DNA of 64,000 nt, taken from NCBI RefSeq assembly GCF_963583255.1, contig NC_084816.1:24698119-24762118 (forward strand). Reading direction: 5' to 3'. Below, one piece after another: positions 1 to 11,100 of the stretch (positions are counted from its first letter, which is position 1; the number at the start of each line of letters is the position of its first letter). Position numbers and translations under genes: made by a program. The DNA comes from Pyrus communis (lineage: Eukaryota; Streptophyta; Magnoliopsida; Rosales; Rosaceae). The notes below the pieces were generated by a model. It was not told where the DNA came from, searched no databases, and saw nothing but the letters and a program-made list of their open reading frames with translations.

Positions 1-378
1 TTGGATTCCCAACATATACAAGGTATTTGGATTCCGGATTGCCCAAGCAATCAGAATGATAATTTTTTTTCCTTTATGCCCTCACTTACTTTCATTATTT
101 GCAATTCAATTAAGAGAAACAAATAAAAAAAAACAACCAAAATATTAATTTCGAGCTACTTCCTAATAGCATTGATCCTACAACAACCAAAATGGCTACA
201 TATTCTAAACCTTCCCTGCATATAGCACAATTCAAATGCAACTACACTCTATATTCTTTACAGATAATTTGTAAAAGCGCTTTCAGTCATTTAAAAGCAG
301 TTCCTAAACGAGCCCTATTTCAAATATGGCTATACAACTTCAAATAACTAGTAATACCAATACTGCAAAAATGTTTAC

Positions 379-640
379 CTGCTTTCTTCGCCTCCAATCT
401 TCAACGGCTTCCTTAGCCATAGTATCTCCGATCACCACTATCAATGGCACATCTACACTAACAGCTCTAAAGGGGGCCAACGGACTGAACGAAGTTACGA
501 AACACAAGCTACAACGAGAGAGTATATATTTGCAACCCTCCTAAACTGCTCAAACAATGACTTTGGAATGAAGTTCACCGCCGTGTACTTGGTAGTCGAA
601 ACATAATTTCCCCTGTATCTCAACTCAAGTGCCTCCAGAT
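379..640 (-). pseudogene. P4-ATPase (ALA-type phospholipid flippase) exon, broken
   Basis: Reading the minus strand gives the conserved P4-ATPase N-terminal stretch: [20 protein letters not shown], then [15 protein letters not shown], then, after a break, [20 protein letters not shown]. It ends RRKQ at a good GT donor (intron begins at 378). Intact family members translocate phospholipids across membranes of the secretory pathway and plasma membrane. The exon is broken: after ..VVACVS an in-frame TAA is followed by an apparent 8-bp insertion (repeating a CTTCG-like motif), which shifts the frame before the ..[10 protein letters not shown].. continuation. The N-terminal side also decays before LELRYRG. 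No following exon is visible between here and the left edge. I call it a decayed gene; a sequencing error would be the alternative for the 8-bp change alone. Confidence 0.8.
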
Positions 641-944
641 ATCACCTATGAAAGCGAAATTTTGCACCAATTTCTACGCCAATGGAGTGTCAGACAATTA
701 ACACAAATCTACCCGAAATCGACAAAACCCCATTGGAGGAGGAGCTCAAAGATCAAAACTTGAGCAACACATCAGAACATTGATTGAGTGCCTTGCTTAC
801 CCAGAGCAACAAAGTGGGTGCACAAAGTTCACATCTTTAAGATCCATATTTATCTCACTGATTATTTGTTTCATAAACCTAGCCTCTTGAATGTGGCAAT
901 TGGCTTTTTTCACTGTTTTACTGTTATTTTTTGTTTTTTTTTAA
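641..944. other. no recognisable gene
   Basis: This is the upstream side of the broken P4-ATPase exon. It carries no convincing N-terminal coding sequence on either strand, only short AT-rich frames. Confidence 0.5.
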
Positions 945-998
945 AGTTTATTTATTTCAAATATTATTGCTTTTATTAAAATATATATTGAATCTTGT

Positions 999-1034
<36 letters not shown>

Positions 1035-1257
1035 AAAGTGAAAATAAAACAAGAAAAAGGTTGATATAAATTGGAGCAAAGATGGTAAACTTTGTACACG
1101 GCTAAGAGTTTATTTGTTTCAAATATTATTGCTTTTATTAAAATATATATTGAATTTTGCCTTTATATATATATATAAATAATAAAAGTGAAAATAAAAC
1201 AAGAAAAAGGTTGATATAAATTGGAGCAAAGATGGCAAACTTTGTACACGGCTAAGA
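945..1257. repeat. 162-bp tandem duplication with (TA)n core
   Basis: Two adjacent direct copies run about 945-1106 and 1107-1257. Both begin AGTTTATTT.TTTCAAATATT and end GTACACGGCTAAGA. They differ by a handful of substitutions and by the length of the internal TA run (about 1002-1031 in the first copy, shorter in the second). The length difference is what slippage in the dinucleotide tract would produce. Confidence 0.85.
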
Positions 1258-1587
1258 AAACCAGGTGGGTGGAATTTCAGGAAACCCTAGAAGTTGTGTT
1301 TCAGAGAATTCCTTACTTCCATTGCAGGCTCTGCGAAGATCTCTTGCTTGTGGCTGCTTGTTTGGTTTTCATCTTAAAATCTAGAGAGAGAAAGAGAGTG
1401 AAGAGAGAGAGAGAGAGAGAGAGATAAATAATCTATTGTAGTAGATAAAATGGGACGCGAACCATGGGATCACCCCCTACAATTTGATAAATCGTCACGT
1501 GATGTTATCATTTAATGTTTTACAAATTGATTATGTCTCAAATTTAAAATTCATTAGTAAATTGTAAAATATATAACTGTGTCAAAA

Positions 1588-2619
1588 ATTGAAATAGAAC
1601 TGTAACGAAACGTGCCTGTATTTGTGGTCTTTGTGAATTTGGTAGAAGGAATTTGAAGAAGATCCCTTTTAATTCGGATAAACTAGAATAATGGTGTACC
1701 AATACGATATAAATTGATGTCATTAATGGGTTTGCTTTCGATGTGGTCTGAGCCTGTAGGGAATGAAGGCAACATAAGGTTACATGAAGATCGGTCACAA
1801 TCTTTGCCCGCACACGTGGTTGATTGTGATTTTGCTTTCTTGAGTCCTTTCTTCCTTTGGTCAAACAAAAGTTAGAAAGTTAGAACCGTGCATAGTCATC
1901 ACCTTTGTCTTCATCACCTTGGTCTTCTAGCTTCTGGATAACTTTGAGGAAATATTTCGTTGGAGTATTATGGTCGTTGATAAAAACCAAAAAGTTATAT
2001 CTATGTTTGGAAGAAAAAAACTACCAAAAAAAAAAAAAAAAACTAAAAAGAGAAGCTATTGTATAGCATTCTCAAAAAGAGAAAAATTCCGAAAAGATAA
2101 GGCATTCTCATGTGGATGGGGTGGTTTCCCACTTGAAATCAATGGTGGGCCGACTCTTTGAGTCTATACATACAGTCCTTGCATTTGAGGATTTCTTTGA
2201 GGTATCTGTCAAGTTCATATATTGAGATACTTTGAAGATTTCTATTCTGACCCATTGGTAGCCTTTTGTCTCTAAATGTAAGGACTATACTATTGTAGGA
2301 ACTCCATTTAGGGTTCCCATTGGAGATGCTTTTATATTTTTGCCAATGCTGTTAAAACGGTTTTTGATAACATTACTCTTCGACGTTAGAATATGAGCAA
2401 CTATACCGGGTATACCCTAAAAACTAATTGGCAATATTCCATAACTTACTCAATCCAGATACAAGTGTTATAACAATGCTAAAAAATTACCAGTTAAAAA
2501 TTTGGTCAGTTTAAGTATGCGACGAGCTGTAAACTCTTGTCTTTTTGTAATGATGAAATATAAAACGCATTTGATGGTTAATTAAAATTCAACTATTTGT
2601 CTAACTCACTAATGTTACA
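1588..2619. repeat. block X, copy 1 of a ~1 kb direct duplication
   Basis: From TTGAAATAGAACTGTAACG to CTAACTCACTAATGTTACA this block matches 12918-14314 in the same orientation with scattered substitutions. Shared landmarks are GGTGTACCAATACGATATA, AGATCGGTCACAATCTTTGC and CCGGGTATACCCTAAAAAC. It lies upstream of the broken P4-ATPase exon, so it may be old promoter or intergenic sequence of that gene. No coding sequence is seen in it. Compared with copy 2 it lacks most of two foldback insertions. Confidence 0.85.
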
Positions 2620-2814
2620 TATGTAATAAATAAATTCTAAACTTAAATCTCAAGTTCCTTGAAGCAATAATGGGCAGTTCAGGAGTCACATTGGTGCAGT
2701 CGACCCTAGTGAGTCCTCGTCTGGCCAACAAAAAGAGTCACATGCTTAGGTGTTAGGACGCACAAATTCTAAAGGTAAAAATGGAACACACGAATTGTGC
2801 CAGGTGCAATTACG

Positions 2815-3040
2815 ATAGGCCTCCATTCTGGATATGGATCTCATCCGGATTCAAATAGTAAGAATCATCACATCTTAGTCATTTATTGTACATCGTTCGG
2901 TCAATAATCATTTGAATTTTTTTATTTTAAATTAAACATGAATAGTACCTGACAAAAATTGGCAACATGATGTATGATGAACGGTTAGGATGTGAGGATC
3001 CGTAGAATCTCCATAAAGAGGATCCGAAGAGGATCTTCTT
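2815..3040. mobile_element. degenerate hAT-like MITE
   Basis: A foldback pairs ATCACATCTTAGTC..ATTGTACATCGT with ATGATGTATGATGAACGGTTAGGATGTGAG. This resembles the arms of the better-preserved elements at 32982 and 42170. The ends are eroded and I see no clear target duplication, so the limits are approximate. Confidence 0.45.
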
Positions 3041-3124
3041 CCCTCCATTCCATGTCGATGTTGTACATCTTTTTTCCTTATATGTCTCCTTTCTATTTAT
3101 TTGACACGTGTCATCCACTTTAAC

Positions 3125-3405
3125 AGAAGTTACTTCTGTTAAGTTGTACTAGCATTTGCCTACACACTTTATGTGTATGAATACATTTTTTTAGAAAATG
3201 AGAATGAGAGAGGGAGAGAGAGAACGTGGGGGAATGAGAGGTTTTTGTTTTTGTTTTTGTTTTTTTTTTAATATTGAAGGTATTTTAATATCACCTGTAG
3301 GTGAGGCTTCAATAAAAAGCAATAAAATTTGAACTTGTGAAATTACATTATTACCCATCATTTTTTTGTGCATAGAAGACTAAGTAGTCTTTTCATCCCC
3401 TTTTA
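3125..3405 (+). mobile_element. dispersed ~270-bp repeat, copy 1
   Basis: The segment includes ACTAGCATTTGCCTACACAC, a GA-rich tract, a T-rich tract, then TATCACCTGTAGGTGAGGCTTC and GAAATTACATTATTACCCATC. It matches 44572-44833 in the opposite orientation over its whole length. I cannot assign a superfamily because no clear terminal inverted repeats are visible. Confidence 0.7.
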
Positions 3406-4500
3406 GTTGATAAAAAGGATTTCATTAATTAATTAATAAATATTATTGTGAGTTCAGACGAAAGGAAATTCCCCAAAATACATGAGGAGTGTCAGATTCC
3501 CAAGCAACCGGTGCCATCAGCCAACCACCTCAACCACCCCACCTCATCGACAACAACACCCTCGGCCTCGATTTGTATCTCTCCCTCCCTCTAAACTCCC
3601 GCTTCAGAGTCTAATTGATCCCCACGATATCGTTATCTCCCAATTCATCAAAAATTTAATTCAAATCACCGGCTCTGATTTAGTTCGATTCAAATCAAAT
3701 CGACGGATCCAGTTCTATTCAATTTAAATCGCCGGCCCTAGTTCGACTCAAATCAAATCTCCAACTTCAGTTCAATTAGATTCTAAACGACAATTCCAAT
3801 TCAATTCAATTCCAATCTTTATCGATATATTTTTCATGGGACATCGTTTCCAGTTTTTCCTAGAACATGATCAGTTTTAGAGTGGACACCATCAATGAGA
3901 ATTATGGAAACTTTTGGGATGGTTGGGGTGTTCGGCGAGTATTTTTGTTTTTGTTGGGGGGGGAGGGAGGGCAACAGTCTTGGCCGCTTCGGCTTGACTT
4001 TTGGTATTTTGGAGGTTTTTTTTTATTATTTCTCAATAGAAAATAATAAATCTTAACAGAAGTTAACCACTATTAAAGTGAAAGACACATGTCAGACAAA
4101 TAGACAAATGGAGACACCATTTTAGGGACAGCAGATCCTTGGCCGGTCACAAATGGGGATCAAGTAATTCCTAGACCATCCGGAAGCTAAAAAATATGTA
4201 TGTGAATGTCTTTCGAAGACTCTTTGAATGTTTGATATGAATTTCTTTTGTGCCCACCAAATGTTTCATGTAATGTCTGCTAGGCATATCTCGCAAGCAC
4301 TTGGTAAGTTATGTTGAGGTTACTTAACAAATTCTCTCGATAACATTCATCAAATTGTTTCGTCATATGTCGATATTTGTTTGTTAGATGCACAACCTGG
4401 TTCGGCTTACGATAACAAGCCCATTAAGGGTTTGACAAATGATCGAATGAATATACTAAAATTTTTTGCATGCTTCATGCTCTGTTTTTATTCAAAACTT
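3406..4500. other. intergenic, no recognisable gene
   Basis: AT-rich sequence with a moderately GC-rich patch at 3480-3780 (CAACCACC-type and CAAATC-type short repeats). A short frame exists there but resembles no family I know. Nothing else is supported. Confidence 0.4.
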
Positions 4501-4651
4501 AGAATGACTCAAATTTCGGCTTACAACTAATTTTGTAAAAGTTCTCAAAATCAATTGAAAACGTGGGTTACTCATAGTTTTTGTAAAAAAAAAATGAAAT
4601 TTTAGTATGGGAATTAATAAAAATGTTGCAAGACCTTTGGATGTGATTTTA
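4501..4651. repeat. diverged 755-family monomer, left part
   Basis: The sequence resembles the start of the 755-bp unit: TTTTGTAAAAGTTCTCAAAATCAATTGAAAA corresponds to the unit's GTTGTAAAATTTCTTAAAATCGATTGG, and AAAATGTTGCAAGA.. TGTGAT is shared. It is cut off at 4651 by a transposon. The matching continuation reappears at 7950. This is an older, diverged relative of the array. Confidence 0.65.
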
Positions 4652-5685
4652 TGACACACCCCGACCCGGAATGTCCACTAGGACTCCGAATCAAGTTGTG
4701 CTGGCCGACACCTGGAAGGTGACGAAGCCATAAAGTGTAGTGATGTGGAAAATGTGAATAAATTTAAACCTAAAAGTGCCTAGTTATAAGAGTGCAATGT
4801 GAGCAGGAATGAACCCATTTCACACGTGATTATAGAGTATAAGTAAAGTACAGTAAGGTAAGATAAGGATTATACCATCATAGGTAGCCACCTATACTAG
4901 GATATGCCAAGAATCCTCGTCGATACGGAAGCTTAGCTACTAAAACCTGGAAGGGCGAAAAACAGAAGGGTGAGTGGGCAAAAACAAAACTTTAGAAAAC
5001 ACATTTCTCTTTTCCCAAAAGTACTAACCCTTCTCCCTAAAACCAGTATAGTTTCAAGAAAATAATACTACGTAAGTATGAAAATCAGTGCACAATAAAA
5101 GCATGCCATGCCATGGTATCTCAGCAATAATAAATGTAAGTCAAGTGTGAATCAATCTAAACAATCATGCCAGTCGGAGTCACCTAATGTGACTTGTTCG
5201 ACTGGACCTATTGTTCATCAGTCTATGCTAGCACACAAGTTGGAGTCACCTAATGTGACCTGTACGACAGGTTATGTGTAATATTATACACTTTAGTGCT
5301 ACGATCACGTAAAGCTAACGCTATGCGCGGGTCACCTACGAGTCGGAGTCGCCTAATGCGACCTGTACGATAGGCTAGCACCTACTTGGATCCAAGGTGA
5401 GCGTACGGTGCAAGAGGTGAACATCACATGAAGGCTAGCCCCGGCCCGGAATGGGAGCACTGACACTGGGGTGTAGCAATGATAAGTTCTAAATGAACAT
5501 ATGCATGCTAATATAATGCAACCATTTCAATCACACATAACTCACTTGAACTTACCTGCGCCTCTCGTAGGATCATGTGGCATAATCACAATTCATAATA
5601 ATGCATATTTAGATATAACTCAATCAAACCATGGCCTACTATGCATAAATCAATTTTAAAAATGTTTCTGGCAACCACAAAGTTT

Positions 5686-5718
<33 letters not shown>

Positions 5719-6942
5719 AACAAATGCCCACTCACAAATCATGTGGCCAGTCGAACCCGCCTCGTAGCATCGAGAATCCTTGCAATGCATTTCGCGTAGA
5801 AACGAAACCATTTAGGTAAATATGCAACGTACTAATATATAAACGCGTTTTCATACAAAGTAGGCTAATAAAGAAACTATTTTGAAACAGTCAAATTTTG
5901 GAAAATGGAGGGCGGATTTAGTCTGGCACGTCGAAAAACCTAAGCAATGACCTCAGGTTTTTTCCCCCACGCGCCGTCGCGCGTGGCGGTCGGCAGCCCC
6001 GACTCCCCCAAAAATCCAACAACTCCAAAAATTCCTAAATTTTACAGGAATAAAGATCTTAATGAGAGGAACAACTTTCATACCTGTGACTAAGGCCAAT
6101 TTGGTCGGGAAAAGTCTAAATTTCACTAAAACCCGTCAGAACCCTAGAAATGGGTGGTTCTTGATTCGACTCCAAACAAGCTCCGACACCTCAACCAATG
6201 CATGGACTTTGTTCCTGCGGTTGAGGGGAGTCCATTCGTGGTGGTGTCGACGGTAATCGTTGTCGGAATCACTTTAAAAGGGAGAAAATCGTCAGGACAA
6301 CGGTGGGTTTTGTGACTTCGATCTGTAAATTTTAGTTAGAAATTTAAAAATCCAACACCAGTGGGACGTTGGATTTGCCTAGAGCTTTCCATAGACACCG
6401 AAATCACCTCAAACAGACGTCGGACGGAGGAGATATGACTGGGTCAAGGAATCAGGTTGGTTGGTTGGAAACGGATCAAGGTGATCCGGTGCACCTCTTC
6501 CCTCTCCTTTCCCCTCATTTCTCTCTTCTCACATTGGTCTCCCTTTCTTCTCCTCTCTCCTGACTGGGTAGCACCCACCCTCCTTTATCTTCTTTCCTTT
6601 GCATCTCCACCATCCATTTCCCACTTTCCATTAATCCGGGCCACACATGTGGCATTCCAGATTTTGCTCCAAAAATCTGGAGCATTCCAAAAAATAATCA
6701 ATTGACAATTTTGTCCTCGACGTCGTTCGTTAATAACTCCTTCATTATAGCTCTAAATTACGTTCTGCTCACGTCCATGCGTTCGTAGCGACGAGTACTA
6801 TCTAAATACAGCAAGAAAATGATTCTTACGTGACAAGACAAGGCGGTCAACAAAAGTCAATGTCTTTGCCTCGAAGGGCATTTTTCTTAATTTCACATTT
6901 TAAAATTATAAAAACCATAATTTTTTGGGACGGGTCGTTACA
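4652..6942. mobile_element. 2.3 kb LTR-like element (probable solo LTR), copy A
   Basis: The element starts TGACACACCCCGACCCGG and ends GACGGGTCGTTACA, so it has TG..CA ends. It is flanked by a perfect 5-bp direct repeat TTTTA (4647-4651 and 6943-6947). No internal gag or pol reading frame is visible. A diverged relative is at 22423-24903, sharing the start, the GGTGACGAAGCCATAAA motif, repeated GTCGGAGTCACCTAATGTG blocks (about 5172, 5237, 5341) and a GGGTTGTCACA end. TG..CA ends with a 5-bp duplication are typical of LTR retrotransposon integration; a solo LTR is the simplest reading. It contains a (TA)n run near 5693-5718. Confidence 0.7.
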
Positions 6943-6947
6943 TTTTA

Positions 6948-7235
6948 TTACCATAACCCGGCCCGGGGGGGACCACTTCCCAGGCCCGCTCCACCACCGT
7001 AGCACGATATTGTCCGCTTTAGGCCCCGACCACGCCCTCACGATTTTATTTTTGGGAACTCACACGAGAACTACCCGATGGGTCACCCATCCTGGGAATG
7101 CTCTCGCGCGCTACTCGCTTAACTTCGGAGTTCCTACGGAACCCGAAGCCAGTGAGCTCGCAAAAGGCCTCGTGCTAGGTAGGGATGAGAATATATATTT
7201 AAGGATCATTCCCCTGGGTGATGTGGGATGTCACA
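6948..7235 (-). mobile_element. Cassandra-type LTR, minus strand
   Basis: On the minus strand it begins TGTGACATCCCACATCACCC and ends in an eroded version of GGGCCGGGTTGTGACA. It is about 288 bp, close to the 286-bp LTR at 7664. It includes the 5S rRNA-like internal control region (AACTCCGAAGTTAAGCGAG and AGGATGGGTGACCC). Cassandra elements are short non-coding LTR retrotransposons (TRIMs) that carry 5S rRNA sequence in their LTRs. The first ~70 bp of the same LTR are repeated at 7252-7321. Confidence 0.85.
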
Positions 7236-7251
7236 ATAACATTGTGACACA

Positions 7252-7377
7252 GGCCTCGTGCTAGGTAGGGATGGGAATATACATTTAAGGATCACTCCCC
7301 TGGGTGATGTGGGATGTCACAATAACATTGGGAGTGATCCTTAAATGTATATTCCCATCCCTACCTAGCACGAGGCC
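7252..7377. repeat. perfect 48-bp inverted repeat
   Basis: Arms 7252-7299 and 7330-7377 are exact reverse complements over 48 bp (GGCCTCGTGCTAGGTAGGGA.. against ..TCCCTACCTAGCACGAGGCC), with a 30-nt spacer. The arms are the promoter-proximal part of two Cassandra LTRs in opposite orientation. I checked the arms base by base. Confidence 0.95.
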
Positions 7378-7949
7378 TTTTGGGAGCTCATTGGCTTCGG
7401 GTTCTGTAGGAACTCCGAAGTTAAGTGAGTAGCGCGCGAGAGCATTCCCAGGATGGGTGACCCATCAGGAAGTTCTCGTGTGAGTTCACAAAAACAAAAC
7501 CGTGAGGGCGTGGTCGGGGCCCAAAGCGGACAATATCGTGCTACGGTGGTGGAGTGGGCCCGGGAAGCGGTCCCTCCCGGGCCGGGTTGTGACAATTGGT
7601 ATCAGAGTCTAACCCTGGCCACGTGTGTGCCGACGAGGACATCAGGCCCCTAAGGGGGTGGATTGTGACATCCCACATCACCTAGGGGAGTGATCCTTAA
7701 ATGTATATTCTCATCCCTACCTAGCACGAGCCCTTTTGGGAGCTCACCGGCTTCGGGTTCTGTAGGAACTCTGAAGTTAAGCGAGTAGCGCGCAAGAGCA
7801 TTCCCAGGATGGGTGACCTATCGGGAAGTTCTCATGTGAGTTCCCAAAAACAAAGCCGTAAGGGCGTGGTCGGGGCCCAAAGCGGAAAATATCGTGCTAC
7901 GGTGGTGGAGCGGGCCGGGGAAGTGGTCCCCCCGGGCCGGGTTGTGACA
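7330..7949 (+). mobile_element. Cassandra TRIM retrotransposon, plus strand
   Basis: The 5' LTR is 5'-truncated (7330-7594, ending GCCGGGTTGTGACA). It is followed at 7595-7610 by ATTGGTATCAGAGTCT, a primer-binding site complementary to the 3' end of initiator Met-tRNA. The internal part is only 69 bp. A purine-rich tract AAGGGGGTGGAT (7652-7663) precedes a complete 3' LTR (7664-7949, TGTGACATCCC..TGTGACA). Both LTRs carry 5S rRNA-like boxes (about 7407-7475 and 7763-7830). There is no coding capacity, as expected for this family. The insertion sits in a diverged 755-family monomer. Confidence 0.92.
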
Positions 7950-8125
7950 TTATCCTTTATTAGGTCCCAAAATTATTTTTTATTAATTTTTAAAGTTCAA
8001 AATAGAAAAAAATAATAATAATGAAAACTAATAGTGGGACCCCCAAAAGAGATTTGTAGGTGTCTGAAATCTTGGGAATGTCCTAAATTAATTTTAGGAA
8101 ATATGTGATGCGAGTAGATAACTCT
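7950..8125. repeat. diverged 755-family monomer, right part
   Basis: TTTATTAGGTCCCAAAATTA followed by TTTTTTATTAATTTTTAAAG corresponds to the unit's TTTATTAGGTCTCAAAACTA and following bases. It resumes where the left part at 4501-4651 stops, so the transposon block 4652-7949 lies inside one old monomer. Confidence 0.65.
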
Positions 8126-11100
8126 AACCTTGGATTACAACGAATGTTGTAAAATTTCTTAAAATCGATTGGAAAATTGTTACGGAAAAAATTGAAATTT
8201 TTAGCTTTAAAAAATATTTTGTCTCGGAGTTAAGGAAAATGTTGCAAGATGTTTAGACGTGATCCTACCGTTTATTAGGTCTCAAAACTATTTTTTATTG
8301 ATTCTTAAAGTTAAAAATTACAAAAAATATCTTTAAATATAGGTTTTAAATCGTTGATTTCAAGTGTTTAAATATGAATTATAATAGGTTTTGTACAGAA
8401 AAATATATTTTGAAGAACATGAAAATTATAGTTTGTTGTTATGGTAAGAGAAATAAAAGAAAAAAAAACTGAAAAAGAAAAAAAATGAAAATGGGTGGAT
8501 CGGTATGTAACTAGCGACTTAGTTCATGTATTGTCGTTACATACTAGCAATACTGTCGCTAACATACTAGCAACTACTAGTGAAAAGGATCAGTACCAAA
8601 GTACCGATCGTATCCTTTTCTATTTTTTTCACCTTTTTTCTTTTTCCATTGAATATTTTTTTCTTCCTACATTACTTTATTTAGATTGAAATTCCTTTAG
8701 ATTAAGATTTATATCCTTGTTTTCAGATTTTTTGACATGGATTATAAGAAAATTTTCATCAAAAACACATTTTCTAGAACATGAAGATGATAGTTTGGTG
8801 TTGTGGTATGGGAAAAAACAAAAACTAAAAAATAAAATAAAATTAATGGTTTAGGCGCAGGGAGACGCATCCCAAACTCGAACCTTGGATTACAACGAAT
8901 GTTGTAAAATTTCTTAAAATCGATTGGAAAATTGTTACGGAAAAAATTGAAATTTTTAGCTTTAAAAAATATTTTGTCTCGGAGTTAAGGAAAATGTTGC
9001 AAGATGTTTAGACGTGATCCTACCGTTTATTAGGTCTCAAAACTATTTTTTATTGATTCTTAAAGTTGAAAATTACAAAAAATATCTTTAAATATAGGTT
9101 TTAAATCGTTGATTTCAAGTGTTTAAATATGAATTATAATAGGTTTTGTACAGAAAAATATATTTTGAAGAACATGAAAATTATAGTTTGTTGTTATGGT
9201 AAGAGAAATAAAAGAAAAAAAAACTGAAAAAGAAAAAAAATGAAAATGGGTGGATCGGTATGTAACTAGCGACTTAGTTCATGTATTGTCGTTACATACT
9301 AGCAATACTGTCGCTAACGTACTAGCAACTACTAGTGAAAAGGATCAGTACCAAAGTACCGATCGTATCCTTTTCTATTTTTTTCACCTTTTTTCTTTTT
9401 CCATTGAATATTTTTTTCTTCCTACATTACTTTATTTAGATTGAAATTCCTTTAGATTAAGATTTATATCCTTGTTTTCAGATTTTTTGACATGGATTAT
9501 AAGAAAATTTTCATCAAAAACACATTTTCTAGAACATGAAGATGATAGTTTGGTGTTGTGGTATGGGAAAAAACAAAAACTAAAAAATAAAATAAAATTA
9601 ATGGTTTAGGCGCAGGGAGACGCATCCCAAACTCGAACCTTGGATTACAACGAATGTTGTAAAATTTCTTAAAATCGATTGGAAAATTGTTACGGAAAAA
9701 ATTGAAATTTTTAGCTTTAAAAAATATTTTGTCTCGGAGTTAAGGAAAATGTTGCAAGATGTTTAGACGTGATCCTACCGTTTATTAGGTCTCAAAACTA
9801 TTTTTTATTGATTCTTAAAGTTGAAAATTACAAAAAATATCTTTAAATATAGGTTTTAAATCGTTGATTTCAAGTGTTTAAATATGAATTATAGTAGGTT
9901 TTGTACAGAAAAATATATTTTGAAGAACATGAAAATTATAGTTTGTTGTTATGGTAAGAGAAATAAAAGAAAAAAAAACTGAAAAAGAAAAAAAATGAAA
10001 ATGGGTGGATCGGTATGTAACTAGCGACTTAGTTCATGTATTGTCGTTACATACTAGCAATACTGTCGCTAACATACTAGCAACTACTAGTGAAAAGGAT
10101 CAGTACCAAAGTACCGATCGTATCCTTTTCTATTTTTTTCACCTTTTTTCTTTTTCCATTGAATATTTTTTTCTTCCTACATTACTTTATTTAGATTGAA
10201 ATTCCTTTAGATGAAGATTTATATCCTTGTTTTCAGATTTTTTGACATGGATTATAAGAAAATTTTCATCAAAAACACATTTTCTAGAACATGAAGATGA
10301 TAGTTTGGTGTTGTGGTATGGGAAAAAACAAAAAGTAAAAAATAAAATAAAATTAATGGTTTAGGCGCAGGGAGACGCATCCCAAACTCGAACCTTGGAT
10401 TACAACGAATGTTGTAAAATTTCTTAAAATCGATTGGAAAATTGTTACGGAAAAAATTGAAATTTTTAGCTTTAAAAAATATTTTGTCTCGGAGTTAAGG
10501 AAAATGTTGCAAGATGTTTAGACGTGATCCTACCGTTTATTAGGTCTCAAAACTATTTTTTATTGATTCTTAAAGTTGAAAATTACAAAAAATATCTTTA
10601 AATATAAGTTTTAAATCGTTGATTTCAAGTGTTTAAATATGAATTATAATAGGTTTTGTACAGAAAAATATATTTTGAAGAACATGAAAATTATAGTTTG
10701 TTGTTATGGTAAGAGAAATAAAAGAAAAAAAAACTGAAAAAGAAAAAAAATGAAAATGGGTGGATCGGTATGTAACTAGCGACTTAGTTCATGTATTGTC
10801 GTTACATACTAGCAATACTGTCGCTAACATACTAGCAACTACTAGTGAAAAGGATCAGTACCAAAGTACGGATCGTATCCTTTTCTATTTTTTTCACCTT
10901 TTTTCTTTTCCATTGAATATTTTTTTCTTCCTACATTACTTTATTTAGATTGAAATTCCTTTAGATTAAGATTTATATCCTTGTTTTCAGATTTTTTGAC
11001 ATGGATTATAAGAAAATTTTCATCAAAAACACATTTTCTAGAACATGAAGATGATAGTTTGGTGTTGTGGTATGGGAAAAAACAAAAACTAAAAAATAAA

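Noticed and set aside
3482..3727. An 81-codon frame in a GC-richer patch
   Set aside because: Short word repeats and no family resemblance; no start or splice context.
7400..7475. A 5S rRNA gene
   Set aside because: The 5S-like boxes are embedded in Cassandra LTRs with a tRNA primer site and polypurine tract; only part of 5S is present.
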